Part shown: positions 1-11,904 of the stretch, in pieces
How positions within the stretch are numbered: the first letter of the stretch is position 1
Layout of the letters: each line of letters begins with the position of its first letter
Source of the DNA: Dromiciops gliroides
Taxonomy: Eukaryota > Chordata > Mammalia > Microbiotheria > Microbiotheriidae
Direction of reading: 5' to 3'
Length of the DNA: 64,000 nucleotides
NCBI RefSeq assembly: GCF_019393635.1
Contig: NC_057861.1
Coordinates: 662,840,232-662,904,231 of the forward strand
Notes under the pieces: model-generated
Databases searched by the model: none
Told to the model about the DNA's origin: nothing
What the model saw: only the letters and a program-made list of their open reading frames with translations
Made by a program: the position numbers and the translations under genes

Positions 1-145
1 GGTGTGTTTGCTGGGCATGCTACACTTTGTTATGGCCATTAGGTGAGAGTTATGTGAACACCAATGGTAGATAAGCAGCTCTGAAAAGAGTTTGGCAAGT
101 CCTCACACCAGAGATGATAGTCCTCATGGACACCCCATACACCTC
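1..145 (-). repeat. Family A LTR-like repeat, partial
   Basis: This stretch aligns by eye with 23240-23395 (shared phrases such as CTGAAAAGA, CACACCAGAG and CCCCATACACC). It is therefore a minus-oriented piece of the repeat called family A here, whose best copy is at 62657-63204. It is cut by the window edge. I do not know the family's published name. Confidence 0.6.
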
Positions 146-1689
146 AGATGTGAATGTAGGCAAGTTACTTAATTACTCAACTTCAATTTCCTTTTGTAAA
201 ATGGTGATGATAATCATAGTATCTACCTCATAGCATTGTTGTGAAGCAGAAGGTGGGGCTTCACTAATTCATAGTAATCACTGTAGGATGGAAATAAACA
301 AAAATTAAGATGGGTGCATTTCTTACTGATGTTTGACTAGCAGTTGGGGAAAAGTAGTCGTGGAAAGAAAATCCTGGTGATAAGAGGAAAGTGGAGCGGG
401 AAAGGGGACTGAGGTTTAATGAATCTCATGTACTCTAATCAGCTGCTCAGTGGCAGCACTTCTTGAAGAATATTATGCATTTTTTCAATATGTGACACCA
501 ATAATAGTAGCCCTCATGCTCATCCTCAACTTCCCAAAAAATCAGGTTCCTAAGAGACATTTTTTACCAAAATTTTATGGTAGCTAATTTGTCAACCTGA
601 AGAAATCCATCAGCACTTTATAAAACATTTTCCATTTTTTTCAAGATTGATAGACTCTTCCAGGTGTTTACAGAAAGCAGCATATTCAGTCATCTTAGGG
701 CAATGGGACCAAGTGACCAAGATATAAATCAAGATTTAACATCCTAGCTGAGGCAGACTCTCTTCTGGCTCAGACGTCACCTTTTGAATATTCCAATCAT
801 AAATGTCAAAGTATATCATGTTGTTATGTTTAGATTTCCAAAATAATATGTACACATTTCAGTTTCTGGCTTCCTCTTTCTCTGTTTTCCCTTTTCACTC
901 TCTATCTCCACATGTATTTCTCTTCATATGACATATCCAATCCTGAAAATGTATGGCCATTTTAGTCAATTGTATTGTATTTTTTAACAAATGAAAGACA
1001 TCTTGTTCTTATAGAATCCTTTGTTGTATCATTCTGCAATGTGAAGGAAGACTGAAAGCTAAAACTTTTGGCCTTTGATATTACATGCTCATGCAAGCAC
1101 ATGCTTGTTGACTATATTTATAAATATAAAAATGTGTTACCAGATAATTTTAAAAACTTTGTAAGGGGTAACTTATATATCTCTCAGAATCATTAGCAGA
1201 ATTACCCTCCTAAATTTTCTAATATAATTCATCATATATATTCCAGACATTTTTAATATTAGCCATGGTATATCTTTGAAAATGGCAAAAAAACTACCCA
1301 CAAACACACACACATACACACACATAAGAGTTATTTCTTTAAGAAATGGTTTCATTTTGGGGGGAGTGTTTCTTTTTTCAGACATACAAAACTAAAATGC
1401 ATTTGGGTTACTTTGGAGAGAATTTTGGCCAAAGAACATATGTTCTGATCTAGAAAATAATATTTTTCCATGGGTTAATTTTAGTTTTAATGAAAAATTC
1501 TAAACCTTATCCATGTACCATTAGTGGGCACAAAAAGATGTAAGATTTTTTTATCCTTCTGGGGAACAAATTATAGAAAAGCCTAGCTATAAGTTAAAAC
1601 AATTCAGGAAAGGACAAAATCTACCTCACCAGATAGTTGTGAAATGCCCACTGATAGGAAGAGTTTTCTCTGTTACAATGGATCCTTAC
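146..1689. other. AT-rich intergenic DNA, no gene seen
   Basis: There are only short ORFs without recognisable similarity. A MIR-like phrase (CAAGTTACTTAATTACTCAACTTC, then GTAAAATGGTGATGATAATCA) lies near 160-215, and a short CA-rich patch lies near 1299-1326. Nothing else is supportable. Confidence 0.5.
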
Positions 1690-1912
1690 CCTGAAGTCAA
1701 GAAGACTCATCTTTCTGAGTTCACATCTAGCCTCAGAAATTTATTAGTTGTGTGATCCAGGGAAGTCATTTATCTTTGCCTCAGGTTCTTTATTTGTAAA
1801 ATGACCTGGAGAAGGAAATAGCAAATCATTCCAGTATCTTTGCCAAGATAACTCCAAAAGGGGTCATGATTAGTTGGACATGACTGAAAGGACGACTGGA
1901 CAGCAATAACAA
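1690..1912 (+). repeat. Composite SINE (MAR1-like)
   Basis: The left part is SINE/MIR-like (TTGTGTGATCCAGGGAAGTCA). The right part is the characteristic tail GAGAAGGAAATAGCAAATCATTCCAG, TTTGCCAAGATAACTCCAAA, AGGGGTCATGATTAGTTGGACATGACTGAAAGGACG. The same tail recurs at 54.9 kb (plus strand) and in reverse at 8.2, 32.7 and 60.4 kb. I relate it from memory to the marsupial MAR1 SINE; the name is uncertain, the shared family is not. Confidence 0.75.
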
Positions 1913-4559
1913 AGTATATTTTTTTCTTCAAAGGGAGGACCTCTATCAATGTTCTCTTTGTATAGCAATGTTTGTGAAACCTAAAAAGGAATAGACCCTC
2001 AGACTCTTGAGCTTAAACAAAAACCTGTGGGAATAATCATTTTAAATGTGTATTTCATATATAGACTGTGTATATGTGTTTATAGATATGTTTCCTTTGC
2101 ATCTATACTCATATATAATTCAAAACACACACAGATTCTCACGGACTATGTTGCATTAAAATTGGCTTTTTGGCACCTTTGAAATGTCTTTGATATTTTC
2201 TACCTAAGAGTAAGAAATTATGCACAATTAACCATTTTATTTAGTAGCAGGTCCCCTAGAAATAATTTTTCTCATTTTCAAATGGATTCTCAAACTGAAA
2301 ATGGTTGTATGTTTATTTGTTTGTTCACACACATGCATTTTTGTGAAAGGCCAAAATCGCTAATTATAGAAATCAAGTTTGTATTTGAACAAATAGCAAG
2401 CAATTAGCTTCCTACCACATATAACCTTTGTTTTCTGACCTCTAACAGAATACTTTCAATATATTTGTAAGTTGCTTTTTGAAACTCTGCATCTTAGTAG
2501 ATTAAGAGAAGTATAAGCTAGGGGGGGAAAGCACATGAGTTATTTCCATAAATGCCAGAGAAAGCTATTTTCCTGTTCTTCAGAGTGAGCCTGAAGTGAC
2601 TGCATTCCTGTTATTAGCTGAAAAACAAATAAAATCTAAGTGTGTATCTTGAAAAATTTTGAGAGAATGAGATAGGGTAACTTATAAACATAGTCAAGAT
2701 TGGCTGATCAGGGGAGTACCAAATGAATTCCATAAAGACATGGTCCTTTCCTTGGAAATATTGAAGTATACCTCCCCATGTAAGCTTGCCAATTCACAAT
2801 ACTGAGACTGAAACTCCCTCCTGAAGGAGAATAAGCCTCTCTCCTCTACTAAAGCTGGTTTATTAAAAAGTGAGCTCATAGTTTTCTCTTTTTGGTTACA
2901 TTTCATGCTTCAGAAAGCAGGACAGAGTGCATGCAAAATCCTGAACCTGAATTCTGGTAATGAGGGAAATTGCACTTCTATGTGCAATTTTCTCCTTTAA
3001 GGAACAATTCTTCTCAATTTATGGAATAAGTACATGACAAGCTTCATGGGCTTACCCAGATGTTCTTAAAGGGGATTTCCTGCACCTCCAATTCCTATCT
3101 GTCCTCTGTTTTTGTGTTTCCTTTTTCTGACAACAGCTGAGAGATTAAAGACCTGAGAATGGACTTTCTATATCAATAGATGGTTGAAACCAGAACTCAC
3201 TCAACTCCAAGTTTTAGAGTTCACATATCAGAGAGTTCTGAGATCGAACCTTCTGGAAGAATAAGAAAATTATCTGGTGGAATATATTCCTTGAAGAAGT
3301 GAATAAAAATTTCATTTATGTAATTATGCTGCAGTATCCTACATGGATAGCAAAGCTATCTAATTATTCAGATAGTGCAGATTAGATGGGAAGGAGAATA
3401 CTTGGGAACCACCCCCCATCCAGAAATGTGGAAGGTGGAACTTAAACTACATTACTGTAATAGGAATCTTCTTCCTTTTCCTCCCATCCTTTGCTCCCTC
3501 TCCCTTCATTTTCTCTTCTTTTGCCTTTTCATTTTTTAAAAGGAATTATTTTGATGCCTGTGGTTTTCACGTAACTATCCTTTCTGGATATACCTCTCTG
3601 TCTGGCTCCTGAAATTGAATAACCATACAAGGAAAAAAACATGCAAAAATCACTGATGCAATGATTATATCTGATAATATTTGGAAAATTCTGCCTCAAC
3701 TAGTCTCCCACCTCCCTGAACTAAGGGAGAAGTATGTTGTTGTTGCTGTTGTTGTTGCTGTTTGTTCTATGCTTTCTAGGATCTTTAATGTTCTTTTTAA
3801 ATGATTAATTATTGACTGAATCAAAATTAATGGAAAAATTTTAAAAAAGTTTGTGTTTGTAAACATAGGCATTTTCCTTTTGTTCAAACTGTATACTTGT
3901 ATATTTGAGAAAGTGTACCCCACCTCTTGCCCATTTTCTTGATATAATTTAATTTTTTAAAATGGCTTGATCTTACATGTATTGAATAATATGTATATGG
4001 AATCAATATCCATTTAAATTTGTCAATAATATTTAAATAACCATGTTAGTTCTCAATGACAGAGACAAAAAAGCTGTGATACAGAAACTGCTATCTATGG
4101 TTCAGACTTTACCTTCCAAATATGCCTGATAAGACTATTTTGGGGGAGGGGTTATTGGCACATTATAGAAAGCTATTCAATTTCATCTGTAGCTTTTGAT
4201 AATTACATATTTTAATAAAATGTCTTGGATATTTGAGGTACAAACTCGTTGATATTATCTATCCATTGTCAAAAAGTCCAAGAAACTTTCCCTGATTTCC
4301 CTGCTCCCTTGATCATTAATCATCTTGCACCCCTCAGCTTTCAAAAGAGAATTAGTTTATACTTCTATTCTGCACTGACCAAATTTTACTTTGTATTCAT
4401 ATTTATCTCTTTTATGTGCCATTTTCCATTAGTTTATAAGCTCCATTCCTCCCAGAGTTATTCTTTTGTGAGAGCAAACTAGGCCATATTTGTCTCAATA
4501 CTTACATAGGCTTTACTTAATGAATGGGTGTTGCCTCAAACTGAGACCTGGGAAGGATC
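1913..4559. other. AT-rich intergenic DNA, no gene seen
   Basis: No ORF above about 80 codons and no clear repeat family. A small TTG/CTG triplet patch lies at about 3735-3765. Short ORFs here have no recognisable protein similarity. Confidence 0.5.
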
Positions 4560-4734
4560 TTAGCTTAAAAAGGCCAAGTTCTCCCAGTGCATCCTGGGCC
4601 ATCACCAGTCATCCTGACCTATATCTTGCCACTGGACTCCAGTGACTCTGGATGAAAGAGTGAGACTGGTGACTCCTCAGCTCTGCCTAATTTAAATGAA
4701 ATTCACTTGCTGTGAAGGACTTGGTTATTTTCAG
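4560..4734 (+). repeat. Family A LTR-like repeat, 3' part
   Basis: The stretch reads like 63005-63150: both carry CAGTGCAT, GCCAT, CAGTCATC, TTGCCACT/ATGCCACT, GACT, then a CACTTAAAT/AATTTAAATG segment. It is truncated and abuts an L1 3' end on its right. Confidence 0.6.
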
Positions 4735-5080
4735 CAATGCAATGATCCAATATGACTCTGAGGGACTTATGAAAATTGTTATCCATCTAAAGAGAAAGAA
4801 CTGATGTTATCTGAAAACAGATGGAAGCATAATTTTTTTGATAGTTCCTTAATTTGAAGTTTTGTTTTTGTTTGTTTTCTTTTACAACCTGACTAATGTG
4901 GGGATGTTTTGCATGACCACTCATGTATAACCTATATTGAATTGCTTGAGTTCTTGGCGGGGTTAAGGGAGGGAGGAAGAGAAGTTGGAACACAAAGTTT
5001 TAAAAAATTGATGTCAAAGTTTGTTTTTACATGTAATTTGGAAAATAAAATAATAAATAATAAAGATATAGATGACTGAA
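4735..5080 (+). mobile_element. L1 3' end, 5'-truncated
   Basis: The order is that of the marsupial L1 3' region: GCAATGATCCAATATGACTC, AGAGAAAGAACTGATG, GAAGCATAATTTTTT, TATAACCTATATTGAATTGC, a GGGAGGGAGGAAGA tract, then TACATGTAATTTGGAAAATAAAATAATAAA. Copies of the same tail occur at 32.1, 35.6, 44.5 and 61.7 kb. No coding capacity remains. Confidence 0.85.
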
Positions 5081-6059
5081 AATGACTCGAGCTTTTTTTT
5101 TTGAAGATGTCTACAAACTACATGGTTAATCAATTGGAACCAGAATGTCCAAACATGCCCAAGTGGATAAAGATGGGGAATAGCCCAATTCTAAAATGTC
5201 ACTTATGTCTTCCTTTCTGGAAAATTTTGCCAAAAACCTGTTTCCCAGCCTCCTGAAGGTTATCTCAAGCATCCTATAAAATCAGTTAGACCTTCTATTG
5301 AATAATTGTCCTGCTAGAGGTAGTGTTTGGGGGTCTTTAATAAAATATGTTTCATAGATTCCTTATATTTAAAAGAATAATCATGTTGACATATTGCAAT
5401 TTGTTATTTCCCTTCCTAACCCTCCCCCTTTTATAAACATTTATCACTTCCTTGTAATAAAGAAAATTAATAAAGGAAACTGACAAAACAACTATTCTGA
5501 TAGGATATACAATATTTCATACCCCCAGTTACTCATCTAGCTACACAGAGGAAGGAAGTTTGTGCTATCATATGTTCTTTGGAATTAAGCTGAATCATTG
5601 CAATTAATCTGAATTTGGTTTCCTTTTGGTGTTATTTTCACTTACAAATAATGCTGTTATTATTTTGTATATTGTTATCCTACTCTTGTATGGTGTCTGC
5701 ATTATTTCACTATTTTTTCAGACAATCTCAAATCAATAAGAACCCAATTCTTTGCTACCAGTAGGGCTACTATGATTATTTTTTGTATCCATGGAGACTT
5801 GTTTGACTCTCTTAATAGTATACCCACAGTAAAGACATCAGTGGATCAATAGATATATTTAATTTTATGATTTTTCTTATGTAATGGCAAATAGATTTGG
5901 AAATGTTTCAGTGTAGCTGTCTTTCCAAAACCTTCAATATACGAAAGATTTTTGATTTATGCTCAGATTTTTTTCTCTATAGTTTTCTTCTTTCCCAAAA
6001 ATTTGGTGAGGAATTTTAAAAATTGGAGCCAGGTTTATAGCCAAAGAATCTCATTAAAA

Positions 6060-6061
<2 letters not shown>
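5081..6061. other. AT-rich intergenic DNA, no gene seen
   Basis: There is no recognisable gene or RNA. The region 5380-5950 (TTATCACTTCCTTG, ATGCTGTTATTATTTTGTATATTG, CTACCAGTAGGGCTACTATG) resembles degraded antisense LINE 3' sequence, but I cannot place it with confidence. Confidence 0.4.
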
Positions 6062-6090
<29 letters not shown>

Positions 6091-6106
6091 ACTACTACTA
6101 CTACTA
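6062..6106 (+). repeat. Compound triplet repeat (CTG)9(CTA)6
   Basis: Nine uninterrupted CTG units (6062-6088) run directly into six CTA units (6089-6106). No coding frame around it is supportable. Confidence 0.97.
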
Positions 6107-6354
6107 CTCACAAATATAAGGGTGAGATACTGATTATGAATTATCTATACAAATAAGGAAATATCTTTCCAATCCATCATTGCCTTTGAAAAGACAAGGA
6201 ATGGGGGAACATTGCATAAAAGAATGCTGAATCTTCACTCAGAAGCTCTGAGTTCAAATCTGATCACTGCTACTGATCACTTCATGGACCACTTAATGAT
6301 CATTAGAAAACCTTCCCAGCTATAAATGTATTACTTGGAAAATAGTTATATTTA

Positions 6355-7030
6355 ATTCAGTAAGCATTTGTTACATACCACAAGTATGAAAGGAAGTGTG
6401 CTAGGTCCTAAGGATATAAAATAAAAACTTTAAAAAAACCTGGACCTTAAAAGGATGATACCTTGTCTTACTTGAGATACTTTATACCTAAGTGCATGCA
6501 CCTGGGAATCAGGTAATTAAATAATGGTCTTCTGTAAGAGCTTGGAATTTCAGTGGGGATAGAGTTCAAATACCATGCAAGACTAATCAATAGAGATGCA
6601 CTGTTATGTTCGGGGGCAAAAAAGCAGGCTAGTTTGTCTGGAAAGTACAGCATGTAAGGAGGAGTAAAATGACAGCATTCTGGAAAGATGGTTGAGGCCA
6701 TTTTGTTAGATTGTAAATACCAGACTAAGGAAGATGTATTTTATGTTAGACAACTTAGGGAATTCCTAAAGATTCTTGAGAAGGAGTAACATAATCACTA
6801 CTTTAACATTTGCCAGCTATGTGGATCATGAGAATGGAGACAAAGTAATAAGCTGTTGTAACAGATGATATGACTGATGACAAAGACCTCAGCTTGGGAA
6901 GGAGGATGTTTATGTGAATGGAGACAAAGAGACAAACATAAGGGATACAGTGGAGGAGAATCAATAAGACGTGGCAACTGATAGGATGTGGAGTTGTATG
7001 AGAGTGAAGAGTTAAATATAATTGTTGTAT
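6355..7030 (-). mobile_element. L2-like LINE, antisense, degraded
   Basis: The left end has the LINE2-type phrase (AGTAAGCATTTGTTACATACCACA, GTGTGCTAGG). The rest follows the purine-rich antisense L2 ORF pattern also seen at 47-48 and 51.4-52.8 kb (GTGGAGTTGTATGAGAGTGAAGAG, GGATACAGTGGAGGAGAATCA). Frames are broken throughout. Confidence 0.5.
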
Positions 7031-7223
7031 ATGTATAACTATATATATTTAGACAGATCTACAGATAGCTATAATACATATCATGTTATGTAACATTTTG
7101 TAAGGGGCCTAAAGTTCTGGCTATGATTTCTATAATCTAATGAGTGGTTGCCTTAAATTATAAGGTTTAGCAAAAATGTAGACTTTTAAGTATTTATTAA
7201 AGTGTATCAGAAGTTGGTGAGGA

Positions 7224-7375
7224 GGGGCAGCTAGGTGGCACAGTGGATAGAGCACCAGCCCTGGAGTCAGGAGTACCTGAGTTCAAATCCAGCCTCAGAA
7301 ACTTGACACTTACTAGCTGTGTGACCCTGGGCAAGTCACTTAACCCTCATTGCCCTGCAAAAAAAAAAAAAAAGA
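7224..7375 (+). mobile_element. tRNA-derived SINE (WSINE1-like)
   Basis: A full-length SINE: GGGGCAGCTAGGTGGCACAG head, Pol III B-box-like GAGTTCAAATCCAGCCTC, CAAGTCACTTAACCCTCATT and a poly(A) tail. It is flanked by a 14-bp duplication with one mismatch (7209-7222 and 7376-7389, AGAAGTTGGTGAGG / AGAATTTGGTGAGG). It therefore inserted into the LTR after that LTR was in place. Confidence 0.95.
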
Positions 7376-7536
7376 AGAATTTGGTGAGGGGAGAAAGAGA
7401 GGTAAAAGGCAAACTTCCTCTAACTATCTAATAGACCCCAGCATCCGACCCACCAAGGTGAGGTAAGGAACCCAGAAGACTCCTCCTCAGGGGCTTCTCC
7501 CAGAATCCCTCTTGTTAAACCAGAAACAGGGCCATC

Positions 7537-7540
<4 letters not shown>

Positions 7541-7601
<61 letters not shown>
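7541..7601. repeat. (CA)30 microsatellite
   Basis: About 30 uninterrupted CA units lie inside the antisense LTR, so the array grew within the retroviral remnant. Confidence 0.98.
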
Positions 7602-7603
<2 letters not shown>

Positions 7604-7789
7604 CCAAGCTAATTGGTTGGTAGCTCTGATTGACGGGTCCCACTAGTGTTTCTATAGATGTAACTTCCAGATTCTGGGAAACTTCTGGATGCTAAAGTCA
7701 CATGGTTTCCAATTCACATGCTTTCTCCTCATGGTGGAGCTACTCTGCAATATCTCTCCCATCAGGGGGTGTCATTCCAATTCTCACAA

Positions 7790-8009
7790 TTTATATGTGT
7801 ATCTGTATATATAATTTATGTATATGTATATATGTGTGTGTACATATATTCAAATAAATTTAATGTAACATGATGTGCATTATGGTTATTTGTAAATCCA
7901 TCTGTCTAAATGTGTATATATATGTATATATATGTATATATATGTATATATATGTATATATATATGTATATGTATATATGTATATGTATATGTATATATA
8001 TATATATAC
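7790..8009. repeat. TA/TG alternating purine-pyrimidine tract
   Basis: Runs of TATATG and TATATATG units, densest at 7913-8009. The sequence strictly alternates purine and pyrimidine over long stretches. Confidence 0.95.
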
Positions 8010-8189
8010 TTTCACTCTATGACCTGAGAGAATAACAATCTACGTTTATGATAAATGTAATATAACATATACGGTATCCATCTGTCAATCTATCTAAAAT
8101 CTGAGGGGTACTTTAGTAACTAAAGTTACTAAAATCCAAACTAAAATCCAAAGAGAAATAAAATGACCTTACTTTTCCTTCATATTTTG

Positions 8190-8450
8190 TTTTTGTTTTT
8201 CAGTCATTTCAGTTGTATCTACTTCTTTGTGACCCCATTTGGGGTTTTGTTGCAAAAGATACTGCAACAGTTTGCCATTTCCTTCTCCAGATCATTTCAC
8301 AGATCAGTAAACTGAAGCAAACAGGGCTAAGTGACTTGCCCAGGGTCACACAGCTAGTAACTGTCTGAGGCCATATTTTAACTCAGGAAGATGAGTCTTC
8401 CAGACTTCAGGCCTGACTCTCTATTCCCTGTGCCACCTAGCTGCCCCTTC
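8190..8450 (-). mobile_element. Composite SINE (MAR1-like), antisense
   Basis: On the plus strand the reversed tail comes first (CAGTCATTTCAGTTGTATCT, GACCCCATTTGGGGTTTT). It is followed by TTTGCCATTTCCTTCTCCAG, AAGTGACTTGCCCAGGGTCA and the reversed SINE head TGTGCCACCTAGCTGCCCC at the right end. It is nearly full length. Confidence 0.88.
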
Positions 8451-9046
8451 ATTCACATTAAGAGCTTCCACTTCCATCTCTGCTTTAGTGTATCTGGTTT
8501 ATTTTCCAAGACAATTAAGATAAAAAAATTCAAATACCATTGAGTTTCAATTAGAGAAAGACAATCTTATCAAAATTAGTCACAAAACCAATAAAGATAA
8601 AATCTCATCATTCAGACCAGAAAGAATTAGCTTCTGACTTTTAGTGTCTCATTTTATACGAAATCAATAGGTGATATCAAGGCACTCTGTAAAATAGGTG
8701 ACAAGAAATATTAAAGTTTGTTACTACTTCCAAAGGCCTGAGTATCTCCGTAAAACACAATAGATGTTCCAAAAATGCTTCCTTTTAAAACAATCCTTTC
8801 CTTGGTTAGTTAGAGACCTTTGTAGAACTCATACAATAAAATTCTTAAGGACTTTATTTGACATCTTTGAAAGTTTTCATTTTATTAATATTTTTAAGAA
8901 AGATAGACATGCCATTGAAACCTTTATGTCACGGTGATTGAGATCCTAAATTATAAAAAAAGTAATGTTATCAAGAACCCTGGAATTATTAGCCAGGCAC
9001 TGTGATAGTTAAAACAAAACAACTATAGTCCCATCTGCTGAGACTT
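8451..9046. other. Intergenic DNA, no gene seen
   Basis: AT-rich sequence without a recognisable repeat or ORF. Confidence 0.5.

Positions 9047-9095
<49 letters not shown>
9047..9095. repeat. (TG)n microsatellite
   Basis: About 24 uninterrupted TG units following CTTGG. Confidence 0.98.
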
Positions 9096-9097
<2 letters not shown>

Positions 9098-10239
9098 ACA
9101 TGCACAGAATATAGCTACTGTCGATACTTGGTGTGAGTTCTCTTCTTGCTCTTTTTTGGAAATATCTGACCCTACACTAGCATTGCAAACTCAATTCACT
9201 GACTAATACTTAATATCTCCCTGCCTATGACAACTGCAATGGGAAAGTATCAGAGATGTGTACTGATTAAGTGTACTGATTGTACTGATTGAGAATCCTT
9301 GTCCTTCAGCAAACTAATGACTACCATGCTATCTGCCTCTGGGAGCTGCCTGAAATGAAGACAGCTACAACCCAGGAATTTGGCATCAACTTTTAACAGT
9401 TACAGTTTGACAAAACTGGGCACATCAACTCTGAGAACAACCTCTGCAAAAGACCACTCATGAACCCTCACACACTTTTACTTTTTACCATGTCTGCTGA
9501 AACTATAGCTCTGACAACTGATTCCTGAAAAAACGAAGGTAGGTTGTGATTTTCTCATCTCTAGAATCAGACCTGGTTGCATAATTTACCCTAAACTTAT
9601 CTTCCCTTGTTGCTTATGTTTCCCCATGTTCTTAGCCCAGGAAGTTTTGTTTTAGGTTCTGAGACTTCTAGTGTTTGACTTACAATTCACCCTAAAAAAG
9701 CTTAAAAAATTCAAACAAATATTCCTGTTTCACCTGTTTCTTTGAGAAACATCATAGTACAATACCTAAGAGTAGTCCAGAAAGACATGAACACAATTCC
9801 TACTTCTGACATAATGGTTCTGTGATTTTGAGAAAGTTTTTTATCTTCTCAGTACTGCAGGAAATTCTTGAATTTTATAAGTTGCAAAAAAACACTGGAT
9901 TTCATTGGTAGAGAGATTTTCCTCCATTGGGAGTTCCCTATATCAATGCAATCCCAGTTACAGTGCCTATCTATATGTTGCTTTGTGTATTAATTGTCTA
10001 TCTGGTAATTTAGAAAACCCCTCTGAATCTCAAACCTTCTTTAAATATTAAGAGAAGCATCAATATCATTAATATTAAAGGAACATACTTCAGCATCAAC
10101 CAGGTTTCCAACTATTATTGGAAATTCCTAATAAAAGATGAAACAGAGAGACCAATTTTTTACCTTACATACATTTTATACTCTCATATTTGGAGGATTT
10201 CAGCATACATAGTCTATTAAATACTACTGTAGTAACTCT
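9096..10239. other. Intergenic DNA, no gene seen
   Basis: No coding region is supportable. A short local repetition (GTACTGATT three times) lies at about 9260-9290. Confidence 0.5.
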
Positions 10240-11330
10240 ATCTAGTCAATGTCTGTGACCTAATCCTCCATTCCTCCTTAGATTTGCACAGAGCTGGTTA
10301 CACACTTGACATCATCATTACCAACAACTGCTCCATTCATAAACTCGGTAATTTATCTCATCATAGTAATTTATCATTCCGTATTTTCCTCTGTCATATA
10401 ATCCCTCTTCTTTGTCAGCATTATTGTGACCTCTGTTCCTTTTATCTTTCAACTCCCTCTCAGTCCACCGCACCTACACTAGCTACACATTCTTCTTTTC
10501 ACTATTTTGACATCTTGGTTAAACAATTTAACTCTACACTATTAATTCCCTTTCCCTCTTGTTGTATCACTGATCATGCCTTGCCAAGCCTGGGGGATGG
10601 ATTAATCAAACCATCTGTCTCCTCCATTCCTAACCATGTGCTCCTAAATTGATCTGGAGAAAATCATGAAATTATAATGACTAGGTCCACTACACATTTA
10701 TGTTATCTAATCTCAGCAGCATCTTCATTGCAGTAAAGCAAATATTCTGTTCCTTCATAATTGATAACGTATCCAGATTCCTTTAGCAGATGTTCCAAAT
10801 TTTCTTGTTTCCTTTTCAGCACCCACTTCACCTCATATTTCACTAAAATAAAATTGAGACCATATGTCGATAATTCTCCTTTTTTCCTTCCTAAAATCTT
10901 ACAACATTCTAATATCCTGTCCTTCATTCTAGTTTATGCTGAAGAAATCCTTCTCCTTGACAAGGAAAACCCCTCCATGTAGTCTTTTATTTCATTCCAT
11001 CCTATATTCTACAAATAATTTGCAACTGTGTATCCCCACTTTCTTCCATATTTCCCTCTCAATTGGCTCCTTTTATTGCTGTGTACAAAGATTCCTATAT
11101 CTTCCTATTAAGAAAAAACAGTCACTCGATATGAACATCCATGCTAGCTAGTCTATATTTTTTCTCCTCTCCCTAGTTAAAATTTTGAGAAAAGCCTATG
11201 ATCATTATCTCAGTTTCCTTCCCTCTAAACTTCCTTCTAAACACTACAGAGCTGGTGTGTTAAAATTGCATTTTGTTCTGAACCCCATGACCACCACTCT
11301 GCAATCAGTATAGTAAATACATTTTATGGA
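10240..11330 (+). mobile_element. L2/CR1-clade LINE fragment, ORF2 remnant
   Basis: The translation at 10284-10652 starts with residues resembling the end of a CR1/L2 endonuclease domain (GYTLDIIITNNCS, then a serine/histidine-rich LSHHSNLSF stretch), where these LINEs have an HTLDLV...SDHxxI-type segment. Further right (about 11010-11110) the phrase ATTGGCTCCTTTTATTGCTGTGTACAAAGATTCC resembles L2 sense sequence upstream of the reverse transcriptase. Several frameshifts and stops break it. It is old and not functional. Confidence 0.65.
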
Positions 11331-11565
11331 TAGTCATAAAAGGGGCATTAGTAGGAAATGAGATGATAAACCATCCCAGAGATCAAAGGAGCAATTCACA
11401 AATTTCCTCACATATTAATCAAAATCCACAAACCAGTTATTATCTTGAATTTGGTTAGAATACCCATATGAAGGCATACTTTTTACCAATTATAATTTAA
11501 TCAAACTAAAATAACTCTTTCTAATCTATCAATTTATAAGTACTAACTAAATGCCTGCTATGTAT

Positions 11566-11566
<1 letters not shown>

Positions 11567-11618
<52 letters not shown>

Positions 11619-11639
11619 TGATAGATAGATAGATAGATA
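11567..11639. repeat. (GATA)n microsatellite
   Basis: About 18 tetranucleotide units with one ATTGATAG interruption near 11617. It sits within an L2 3'-end-like context (AATGCCTGCTATGTATTAG ... CCCTCAAGGAACTTATATTC). Confidence 0.97.
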
Positions 11640-11753
11640 AATAGAAGAATCCATACCCTCAAGGAACTTATATTCCATTGCATTAATCATCCATTAGATC
11701 TCTTAGGGTGATTCCTTGAATGAGATAATATTCTGTTTGAGAATACCTATTAA

Positions 11754-11895
11754 GGGGAGCTAGGTGGCACTGTGGATAAAGCACTGTGCCTGGATTCAGG
11801 AGAACCTGAGTTCAAATCTAACCTCAGACATTTGACACTAGTTGTATGACCCCAGGCAAGTCACTTAACCCTCATTGCCCCACAAAAAAACCCAA
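11754..11895 (+). mobile_element. tRNA-derived SINE (WSINE1-like)
   Basis: GGGGAGCTAGGTGGCACTGT head, GAGTTCAAATCTAACCTC B-box region, and an ACTTAACCCTCATTGCCCCA end with a short A tail. The flanking duplication AATACCTAT is at 11742-11750 and 11896-11904. It is slightly more diverged than other copies. Confidence 0.9.
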
Positions 11896-11904
11896 AATAC
11901 CTAT

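Larger units (their letters stand above)
7090..7788 (-). mobile_element. Solo LTR (same family as 48.7 kb), antisense
   Basis: Read on the minus strand it begins TGTGAGAATTGGAATGACAC at 7788. It passes a segment with TTCCTTACCT..ACCTTGGTGGGTCGGATG, an AATAAA signal, and a U5-like stretch CTTATAATTTAAGGCAACCA, CTCATTAGATT. The + strand LTR at 48684-49255 carries the matching TTGCCATGGTGGATCGGATG, TTTAATAAATACTT and GGCAACCACTCATTAGATT. A SINE (7224-7375) and a CA microsatellite (7541-7601) lie inside it. No internal retroviral genes are visible. Confidence 0.7.

Noticed and set aside
7243..7431. tRNA-like sequences with B-box motifs as possible tRNA genes
   Set aside because: They recur as the same SINE with poly(A) tails and flanking duplications, so they are SINE heads, not tRNA genes.
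10284..10652. A 122-codon ORF that looked like a small gene
   Set aside because: Its start resembles the end of an L2/CR1 endonuclease and the surrounding sequence continues as LINE, so it is a LINE remnant.
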